Source of the DNA: Nosema muscidifuracis
Lineage: Eukaryota > Microsporidia > Nosematidae
DNA: 64,000 nucleotides
Direction of reading: 5' to 3'
NCBI GenBank assembly: GCA_028335825.1
Contig: JAIOKI010000017.1
Location: 1 to 64,000, forward strand
Part shown: positions 48,346-55,691 of the stretch, in pieces
Layout: every line of letters starts with the position of its first letter
How positions within the stretch are numbered: the stretch's first letter is position 1
Notes under the pieces: model-generated
The model's database searches: none
What the model saw: only the letters and a program-made list of their open reading frames with translations
Told to the model about the DNA's origin: nothing
Position numbers and translations under genes: made by a program

Positions 48346-49747
48346 ATTATTTACTTTTAACAAATTGTATTTATTTAGAATAAATTTAATTTATTTGAAG
48401 GTTAATGTTATTTCCTTGATCTCATATTGCCAATAGACTGTAAGAATCTGCCGTATTACAAATGACCTTAATTTGTCCCATAGTCTTATTATTTTCTTTT
48501 CTTTTTCTTCTGTACTCCATCGAAATACTCTCGAGAGATTTCTTTAAGTGATTGACTAGATGTACGCTTGTATTTGGTTTAAAACTTCCAACAATTTTCT
48601 GTATTTATGCTATTTATTCGTTATACCATTCCATGAACGACATATGGTATTATTGTTATTTTACATCTATGTATTAATTTTAATGTATTCGTCAATGCAT
48701 TAAATTTTTAATTTGTTGAAAATTTTAAATGAAGTAACATCTATATACAATATGTCTAATTCTTTTATCAATGATAAATATAGTTGATTTGTCATTCTTA
48801 ATTTCACATCTGTTTTAATAGTTGTATCCATACTAATTCAACCCCATTATCAACAATTATTTGTTGCACGGAGTAACCTCTCGTTTTTTTATTTTAGATA
48901 TTATATTGTATTTTTTTGCAGAGAAGCACATAAAGGCATTTGACAATTTCATTGTGATATTAAATATAGTCAATTCCTAATATCTTTTCACATCTTGTTG
49001 AAAAGTAATTGGCTGTCTTCTTTTATCCGTTGCAATGTTGACTCATCTTTATTTAGGAGAAAACAAAACTTAATACTTAGCTAATTATTCAATTTAATTG
49101 AAACTAAATCATATTAGGCAGTTAAATAACTATTTTATCAATATTGATGTATGTTTAATCTATAAAAATAGTTTTAACAAATTTGATACTAGAAATTGCA
49201 ATTTTTTGTATTAAAATTAAACATTCTCAGACCTGAAATTATTAACTTGCTTTAGTTTCAAGCGATTATTTATAATTTTTTAACTGGTATCAAAAACTTA
49301 ACGTTTTAAATAGGATAACATAAGAAATAATTCTAAAGTCTTTTGAAAAGGAACTTTTTTGTTTTATAAATAAAATTCTACTAATATCTATTGATTTAAC
49401 ATATTTCCTTATGCTTTTATCCAATAAACACATGCCTCTTTTAGAATTATCTTTTTTTGCAGAATATTTTTAAGTTTTAACTTAATTAAACACCTTTTAA
49501 TTATTATTTTAATTTAAATACAAAGATCATAAGAAGATGACGTTTAAAATTAAAAAAAATCGGTTATAAAATTGTTATCACATATTGTATTTTTTTATTA
49601 GGATTTAGTACAAAATGAATTTTATATTAAAGGAGTTAAATTTTAATTTAATATATTTAAGAACCAATTATTTATAGTAATTAAATATGTAGCAAAATAA
49701 ATGAAATATAAATAATCTCATGATTGAGCCCTCATATTTCGAATAAC
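48346..49747. other. Spacer with possible DNA-transposon relic
   Basis: 48400-49060 has higher complexity and reads as minus-strand protein scraps (see the separate entry). 49060-49730 is plain A/T up to the HECT gene's start motif. Confidence 0.45.
48400..49060 (-). mobile_element. Possible ISXO2/Merlin-type DNA transposon relic
   Basis: Minus-strand pieces in different frames recall the end of an ISXO2-like DDE transposase: IIVDNG, then INTENCW followed by LKEISREYFDGVQKKKK, resembling the T-x-(N/G)-x-E-x2-W and EYL-(D/x)-E-F-x-(W/x)RRK blocks of that family. Stops and frame changes break it in many places. No terminal inverted repeats were identified. The resemblance is by eye and may be wrong. 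Confidence 0.25.
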
Positions 49748-51469
49748 ATGAAAGATTTTATTTCTATCTTTTTTATTTTGTTAGCAATTTTGGTTATTTT
49801 TATTACAAAAAAGCCGAATAATGAAAGATTCTCAATAAAACTTTTTAGAGATATAAATAAACCTATTCAGACTAATAATCAATATAAATATCATAAAAAA
49901 TCAATTACAAAAGAAATTAATAAAGATTCTAAGAGCCTGTTTTATCAAGACTATGAAAATGATGCAGATCTAGAAACAACTAATTCAAACAATAATAAAG
50001 ATATTCAGGATAAGAAAATGAAAACGACTAGTAGGACATATTCATTTCGAAAAAGTCCTAATATTAAAACTACTTATATACTAAAAAATAAAGAATTTAG
50101 CGGAAATAATTCAAAAAATGTAAAACAAGAAACATTAAGCCCAAAAAACGATGTTAATGATTCTGATGAAAAATATAATAATAATTTATATAATAGTTAT
50201 GCCAATAATTTTTTAGTTTATGCTATGGATAATATAGAAAATAATGTTACTACTATTTCTAAAGTATTTGATACTGAAGTTACCTCTATGAATTTTGAAG
50301 ATAAAAAAAAATATATTCATAAGAAAATTAAAAGTAATTTACGTTCTACAAACAGCGATTTAATTATCGATGTTAAGAGAAATGATATTCTTGAAAGTTC
50401 AATGTTAGCATTAAAAGATATTAGCATAGAAGATCTTAGAACAAAGAAAATAAAAATTTCGTTTCAAGAAGAAAACGGTTGTGATGCCTCAGGTCTTATA
50501 AAAGAGTGGTTAGATTTACTAGTAAACAATATTATAGATCCTAGTACTGGTCCTTTTTCTTATACATCTGAAAAAAATTTAACAGTTCGTCCAACTTATA
50601 GAAGCGATGCTAAAAAGAATCATTATTTAATATATTATAGATTTTTAGGTAAGATAATAGCTATTTCTATTATATATGACTACAATATAGATCTAAATTT
50701 TAATAGATCAGTTTATAAATATATACTAAATCAAAACTGTGATATTTTAGATATTAAAGAAATGGATGAGACTCTTTATAATTCTCTAATGCATATAAAG
50801 AATGATTCTGTAGACGGATTAGATCTTACATTCTCATATTACATAACAGAAGAATCAAATGATAGTAAATTAGATAAATCGAAAACTGATATAAAAACTA
50901 TTAATCTCAAGTTAAATGGTGAAAATATTGAAGTTACTGATTATAATAAATTAGAATATATAGAGTTATATGTTAAAAGTCGAGTAACTGGTATTATAGA
51001 ATCACAATTATCTAATATAAGAGAAGGTATTTATAATTTATTAGAGGAAGATCTTCTCACAATATTTAATTCTGACGAATTAGAATTGCTCATATGCGGA
51101 ATTGAAGATATTGATGTAGAAGATTGGAAAAATAATACTAAATATAAACATTTTAGTCCAGAAAATGATACCATCAAATGGTTTTGGGAAATAGTAAGTG
51201 ATTTTAATTTAGAAAATAAAAGAAAATTATTAAGGTTTTGTACAGGATTATCAAGAGTTCCATTAGGTGAATTTAAAAACCTAAGAAGAAACGAAGTAAA
51301 TACTAGATTTACTATATGTAAAATTAATAAATCTAGCGTAAGAGACAAACTTCCAACAGCTAATACATGTTTTAATAAAATTAATATTCCTGAACAAAGT
51401 AGTCGTGATGAACTGCGTGAAAATTTAATTGCGGCAATTAATTCTACGATGGAATTTGGATTTGCCTAA
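49748..51469 (+). CDS. Membrane-anchored HECT-type E3 ubiquitin ligase, 573 aa
   Basis: The C-terminal 360 residues (about 212-573) form a full HECT domain: KISFQEENGCDASGLIKEWL at its start, an N-lobe with YYRFLGKIIAISI, and a C-lobe with LPTANTCFNKINIPEQSS. Cys541 in TCFN is the expected thioester cysteine. The protein ends AINSTMEFGFA as HECT ligases do. The N-terminal part is unlike the C2-WW layout of Nedd4: a single membrane anchor (residues 2-20, ISIFFILLAILVIFI) and a low-complexity Asn/Lys linker. It therefore probably ubiquitinates membrane or ER/Golgi cargo. I chose ATG 49748 because GAGCCCTCAT precedes it; an upstream TTG at 49724 is less likely. Confidence 0.88.
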   Translation: MKDFISIFFILLAILVIFITKKPNNERFSIKLFRDINKPIQTNNQYKYHKKSITKEINKDSKSLFYQDYENDADLETTNSNNNKDIQDKKMKTTSRTYSFRKSPNIKTTYILKNKEFSGNNSKNVKQETLSPKNDVNDSDEKYNNNLYNSYANNFLVYAMDNIENNVTTISKVFDTEVTSMNFEDKKKYIHKKIKSNLRSTNSDLIIDVKRNDILESSMLALKDISIEDLRTKKIKISFQEENGCDASGLIKEWLDLLVNNIIDPSTGPFSYTSEKNLTVRPTYRSDAKKNHYLIYYRFLGKIIAISIIYDYNIDLNFNRSVYKYILNQNCDILDIKEMDETLYNSLMHIKNDSVDGLDLTFSYYITEESNDSKLDKSKTDIKTINLKLNGENIEVTDYNKLEYIELYVKSRVTGIIESQLSNIREGIYNLLEEDLLTIFNSDELELLICGIEDIDVEDWKNNTKYKHFSPENDTIKWFWEIVSDFNLENKRKLLRFCTGLSRVPLGEFKNLRRNEVNTRFTICKINKSSVRDKLPTANTCFNKINIPEQSSRDELRENLIAAINSTMEFGFA

Positions 51470-52044
51470 TAAAAAATTACTTTTTTTATGTAAAATCGAA
51501 TATTAATATTCTATTTTTTTATTTTATTACCATCAAACAATATGACGCAAAAAAAACATCGTATTAAGTTTCACTAAAAATTGATTTTAATAAAAATATT
51601 TAATAAAATGAAGTCTAAAAATTGAAAAATAAAGAATCAATACATTTTTTAATTAAAAAATAAAACTTAGATTCTGTAAATTATGAGGAAATCGTTAATT
51701 AATATAAAAATGGGTGGTTTTAAATAGATTTTGTAACAAATAATGTAAATAAGAAAAAAATGCAAAAATAAAGCTATGACTTTTTTTTACTAAATCTTCT
51801 TTTTGTTCAAACTTGATCTTTAAGAAGTCTGCTTCGATAATACTTATTTTTTATAAAAATACATCCTTTATCACCAATTTGTTGTAAATAAAAAGCCACA
51901 AACTAATTTATCATAACAAGCATGCCATCTTGGTACCGTTGATTAGGCAATGAACAATCCTATTACCCCAACTAATTTAAAATATTCACATAAGCTAATA
52001 AGAAGTTCTTCTATGCTTAATTTTGCACTATTAACAAAAAACTT
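51470..52044. other. Spacer with faint coding scraps
   Basis: 51800-52044 is of moderate complexity and on the minus strand reads scraps such as EELLISLCEYFKLVGVIGLF, interrupted by stops. Probably a dead gene. Nothing nameable. Confidence 0.35.
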
Positions 52045-52124
52045 TGTTAGTTGTTTTATTTATATTCCTTTCAGACATCCTTAAAAACTGGGGTTCTTTT
52101 TATAAAAATTTTTAAATGTCAACA
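52045..52124 (-). repeat. LTR (3' LTR of the element)
   Basis: 80 bp, identical over its whole length to 52708-52787, with short inverted TGTT/AACA termini and the polypurine tract abutting on its inner side. Confidence 0.9.
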
Positions 52125-52320
52125 TCCCTCCCTTTTAGCTCATAGATCCATCATCAACCAATAGCTTTAATTGTGAAGCGTGTCTCTTAACAACCCCATT
52201 TTTTGTTTCAACTTTATATGCATTATTATTTAAAACTTCTATTATTTTTCCTCTTACCTTAAACTTTGGGTTTCCTTTTTTCAGAATTCCTTCTTCTTTT
52301 ATAATTACGATTTCTCCAAC

Positions 52321-52665
52321 TTAAAAGAATACTTCATTTTCTTTTGCTATGTTCTTTTTATTAAATTTAACAATATTTTCAATTTGTGTCGCTTTCACTA
52401 AATCCCAATTCTCTTTTAACATTGCTTCATTAGGAGACATCTTTATTCCTGTGTGAAAAGACATATTATATACCTCTAATGCTCGCTTTAATTTAACGGT
52501 AAGTAATTTATCTTTCTTATTTTTAAAAACTAAATCTTCTAAAGTTCTATTAAATCTCTCAACTCGTCCATTCGACTGGTGATGGTATGGAGAAGTATAA
52601 TGTAGTTTAATATTCATTTTCTCACAGTAAGTCTTAATTTTTCTACTTTGATTCTCCTTTGCTTG
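52321..52665 (-). mobile_element. Integrase fragment of the Ty3/gypsy element
   Basis: The reading frame contains KLHYTSPYHHQSNGRVERF, followed by NRTLED and, further on, EVYNMSFHTGIKMSPNEAM. These are hallmark blocks of the C-terminal part of Ty3/gypsy integrases around the catalytic Glu. Only this part of the pol polyprotein is present in the element, so it is a fossil piece rather than a host gene. Confidence 0.85.
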
Positions 52666-52707
52666 GCAAGTAAGAGGTCATGGGTTCGATACCCATATTC
52701 TCCACCA
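52661..52707 (-). other. Primer-binding region matching a tRNA 3' half
   Basis: On the plus strand the sequence folds as the 3' half of a tRNA. It has an anticodon loop TTGGCAA (52663-52669, anticodon GGC at 52665-52667), the 3' anticodon strand GTAAG, a variable loop AGGTC, the T arm ATGGG-TTCGATA-CCCAT (52680-52696), the acceptor strand ATTCTCC, a discriminator A and CCA at 52705-52707. CCA directly touches the LTR, as a primer-binding site must. Eukaryotic tRNA genes do not encode CCA. GGC would be an alanine anticodon. The usual match is about 18 bases; this one covers about 47. Confidence 0.8.
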
Positions 52708-52787
52708 TGTTAGTTGTTTTATTTATATTCCTTTCAGACATCCTTAAAAACTGGGGTTCTTTTTATAAAAATTTTTAAATGTCAACA

Positions 52788-53182
52788 AACTTTTTTTGAT
52801 TTTACTGTCATCATTTAATAATTTTTTGTTGCGCATAGGATTTTAACAATAATTTTATGAATTATTGGTTCAAACACTTTTGTACATTGAAAGTTTATGA
52901 AGTTATTTTTTTAATTAAAACTCCATCAGTAATTTTTAATCATAAATTATATTTATATGATTAATTATTTTAATTTAGAGATTATAAAATTATTTATTTG
53001 AGAAATTAATTATAAAAAAGAAATTTAACTGATAAATTTATTCTTTCATTTTTTATAAAAAAATTCTTTTTAATCAATCATAATACATGAAATACGTGCT
53101 TTTTATAATTACAAGAAAATTTGTGAAGATAACAAAAGATGAAAAAAGTTATATTAAATTGTACTTATTTTTATCATATTAC
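52788..53182. other. A+T-rich spacer
   Basis: Nothing recognisable except the right copy of the AACTT target duplication at its start. Confidence 0.55.
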
Positions 53183-53335
53183 TTAAAAATTTAAATTTTT
53201 AATAACATGTCTTTTAATTCGTTCAGTAGCAAATAATGATCTTTTAACAAAATCTATGGAATATATTTTAGCTTCAAGTAAGTTTCTATTAAATTTAAAA
53301 TCATTTAATAAAAAGTCAAACTTTTTTAGTTTCAT
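53183..53335 (-). CDS. Possible 50-residue protein
   Basis: ATG at 53335 with an ACCTTAAAAAT context. A longer reading would need a TTG start at 53377. The peptide is basic (it begins MKLKKFDFLLNDFKFNRNLL and ends RIKRHVIKNLNF), helical and without a leader. The codon content looks coding, and the size suits a small subunit of a complex. I do not recognise it. It could also be chance in A/T-rich DNA. Confidence 0.35.
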   Translation of the reverse strand: MKLKKFDFLLNDFKFNRNLLEAKIYSIDFVKRSLFATERIKRHVIKNLNF

Positions 53336-54232
53336 ATTTTTAAGGTTATAGAAATTATAAATTAAATTTGATACCAAGAAATATTCATTATAAAATTAAA
53401 ATAACTTCTATGCATATTTCTAATATATTCAGGTAATTTCCAACGTTTTTTATTAAAAATATGAGTCAATAAATTAATTATACTTTTTAATCCTTAACCT
53501 TTTATTAATCTAAGAAGTTTATGTATACATTTGTACTATACTTTTAGCAAAAAAATATACAGACAAATTTTATGATTGAAAAAAGCAAAACTAAACTTCA
53601 AATACACAAAATTTAAGAATTAGAAAAACCTTAGCAACGATAAAATATTTTACTTTTATAAAACAAAAAATTATAGTCGATATAATTTCTAAGTTTAAGA
53701 CAGGATCATCATATAGTTAAACAAAATTTAACGGCTTAAAGTTGATTTTGGTTTTAGGTACTAGAATAGAATTTTACCCAAGGAGATTTCGGTATAATTA
53801 CTACATGATAATAAATTAAAATAATAATCATAATTTCAACTATTTATGAAATCCGATTTATAATTTATTTAATATGAAACTATCTTACGTCTACTTAGTT
53901 TGTGGCAGCTCTATAGATTTAAAGAACTAAAATTCATCCTTAAATTTACTCGAAACATTATTCTGCTTTCTAGAGTCTTTTTTAAGAATATTAACTGGAT
54001 TAGATTTAAATTAGGTTAAAGATAGTTAATTTTTTCCTATGTGCGTCAGGATAGTTCGACATCACACCATACAGAATCATAACATACGGAATTATGAATT
54101 TCTACAGTTGACATAAAAAAATTTATTTAAATTTTTAAATAAATGTTAAAAAAGAACTTTAAATATCAATTAGAAGAGCATAATATATTTAGTTTGTTTG
54201 TTAATAAATTAAATATGTATAAAATAGTTAAT
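53336..54232. other. Spacer without recognisable features
   Basis: About 900 bases of somewhat mixed composition. Neither a complete frame nor an RNA gene could be read. Confidence 0.45.
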
Positions 54233-55114
54233 TTAAATCTTTTTATTTGTTCTACTTAAGTTAATTGTATACAATATAGTACTAGAGACACCCAATATTA
54301 AAGATAATATTTTCACATTGCATATCTCTTCACCAATAAAGATGAATCCTGTAAATCCCATGATAATCTTATTCATAGCTCCTAGCATACTATAAGTAGT
54401 TGAAGATGAATTATTAAGTACATAAGCTGTAGTGAGTGCTGTAAGTAGAGCACATACACTAGAAATTCCTATACATAAAAATAAATACCATGTATATCCC
54501 TTAATCTTGTTATATTCAAATAAATAAGATAGTATTCCTATACATATTATACTAAGCATATTAGGGAAAAATATTGATTCAGATACAGTTCCTTTATTTA
54601 TGGATATAATATGTCTTAAAGATATTACATAAACTGTAGTACTCAATACATTTAAAGTTACCCATATTAATCCATATAAATTGAAGTATCTAAAATTAAA
54701 ATATGAACTGAATATCATTAGAATGTAAGATAAAAATTCCTTCTTATTAAATCTTCTGTTATAAAATACTAGCTCAATTACTGCTATTAATATGATACTA
54801 CTATTTTTAATTAGAGTATAAAAAGAAATATCTAAGTATTGTAAAGATTTAGAACCTGAGAATATCATAATACATAAAAAAGATGAAGGAATTATCCACT
54901 TCTTTATATTCGAGATATCTAATTTACAAATATTAAATAAACCACTTATTAAAAGAACTGAGCATATTATACAAGACTGTAATACTACCAATAGAAAAGG
55001 GGCATCAAAATTAAGAACAGTAAGAATAAATTTGTTAAGAATTGTAGTAGATAAAGATATTAGTAAATATGAAGTAGATATAAAAATAATATAATAAGAA
55101 TGACTCTTTATCAT
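54233..55114 (-). CDS. Nucleotide-sugar transporter, GDP-mannose (VRG4) type
   Basis: 293 residues and about ten membrane segments, as in the drug/metabolite and triose-phosphate transporter superfamily. Signature blocks of the fungal Golgi GDP-mannose transporter are recognisable: SKSLQYL (88-94) followed by YTLIKNSSIILI, FFPNMLSI (182-189) at the place of the FYNN motif, and SSSTTYSMLGAMNKI (236-250) at the place of GALNK. Both motifs that bind the nucleotide and mannose are changed by one or two residues, so specificity could differ. It should exchange GDP-mannose for GMP across the Golgi-like membranes and so feed O-mannosylation of spore-coat and polar-tube proteins. No CCC motif is seen at the ATG. 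Confidence 0.82.
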   Translation of the reverse strand: MIKSHSYYIIFISTSYLLISLSTTILNKFILTVLNFDAPFLLVVLQSCIICSVLLISGLFNICKLDISNIKKWIIPSSFLCIMIFSGSKSLQYLDISFYTLIKNSSIILIAVIELVFYNRRFNKKEFLSYILMIFSSYFNFRYFNLYGLIWVTLNVLSTTVYVISLRHIISINKGTVSESIFFPNMLSIICIGILSYLFEYNKIKGYTWYLFLCIGISSVCALLTALTTAYVLNNSSSTTYSMLGAMNKIIMGFTGFIFIGEEICNVKILSLILGVSSTILYTINLSRTNKKI

Positions 55115-55175
55115 TGAATTTTTAATTTATTTATTTATAAATTAAAAATATAAAACATTGTGTCATATTTATCTA

Positions 55176-55340
55176 TTAAAGAAAATCTTCTTTGCAATTA
55201 TCTCGAATACTTTGAAAACATTTTCTTAATTCATCGACTGAACTTATATTATCATCTCTTAAATTAGTTAGAACTTCTTTAATAAGAGATAGAGACTTCT
55301 TAAGATTTTCTATTGAATTGGAAAACTTTTCATCATTCAT
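55176..55340 (-). CDS. Small coiled protein, 54 aa, with perfect CCCC start
   Basis: Too short for usual ORF cut-offs, but TTTTTACCCC stands directly before the ATG (55340) and the frame is open to TAA at 55176. The peptide begins MNDEKFSNSIENLKKSLSLI and ends DELRKCFQSIRDNCKEDFL. It is polar and helical with a heptad-like spacing of Leu/Ile, has two cysteines and lacks a leader. Such sizes are usual for reduced microsporidian subunits of larger complexes (for example Mediator, kinetochore or vesicle-tethering parts). The exact family is not recognised. It lies between the transporter and the aminopeptidase, whose start is about 350 bp away in the other direction. Confidence 0.65.
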   Translation of the reverse strand: MNDEKFSNSIENLKKSLSLIKEVLTNLRDDNISSVDELRKCFQSIRDNCKEDFL

Positions 55341-55691
55341 GGGGTAAAAATTGTTTATAATTAATGTAGTTAAGTATTTTCAATGAGATTTCTAATTGAA
55401 AGACTTTAAAAATATTTTTTTAAGCTAATGTAACTTGTTTTTATAAAATAGGTAATCTTAATATTATTTCAATTGTATTTAATTGATAAAAATATGTTTC
55501 ATATCTGAAAGAAAAATCACTAGGTAATTAAAATCTTCAAATATAACAATTAATGATGAATACTACCATTTCATTAAAGTCTTTCTTGTAAGGATTTTTT
55601 TGATATTTGATTTTATACACAAATTATTTTGTTTATGCAGATTAAATCAAAAAATTTTAAAAGTATAAATAATTTTTTTACCCATAAAAAC

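Larger units (their letters stand above)
52045..52787 (-). mobile_element. Short, young Ty3/gypsy LTR element with integrase piece
   Basis: Element of 743 bp in minus orientation. Two identical 80-bp LTRs (52708-52787 upstream, 52045-52124 downstream) begin TGTTGACA and end CTAACA. They are flanked by the same 5 bases, AACTT, at 52040-52044 and 52788-52792, a target-site duplication of the size usual for Ty3/gypsy. Inside, in element order, are a primer-binding region, an integrase C-terminal part and a polypurine tract (AAAAGGGAGGGA, complement of 52125-52136). Gag, protease, reverse transcriptase and RNase H are not present, so it is broken and cannot be autonomous. LTR identity points to a recent insertion. 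Confidence 0.9.

Noticed and set aside
51031-51348. Minus-strand 105-codon frame within the HECT gene
   Set aside because: Antisense shadow of a clearly coding HECT C-lobe.
52321-52617. Stand-alone host gene for an integrase-like protein
   Set aside because: It lies inside LTRs with a primer site and polypurine tract, so it is an element fossil. The 98-codon frame also has no start motif.
52661-52707. A host tRNA gene
   Set aside because: Only the 3' half is present. The upstream sequence lacks a D arm and a matching acceptor strand, CCA is encoded, and it abuts an LTR. It is better explained as a primer-binding region.
55629-55691. N-terminal extension of the aminopeptidase from TTG 55629 or ATG 55635
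   Set aside because: ACCC lies after these codons, just before ATG 55692, and the extension does not resemble the family's N-terminus.
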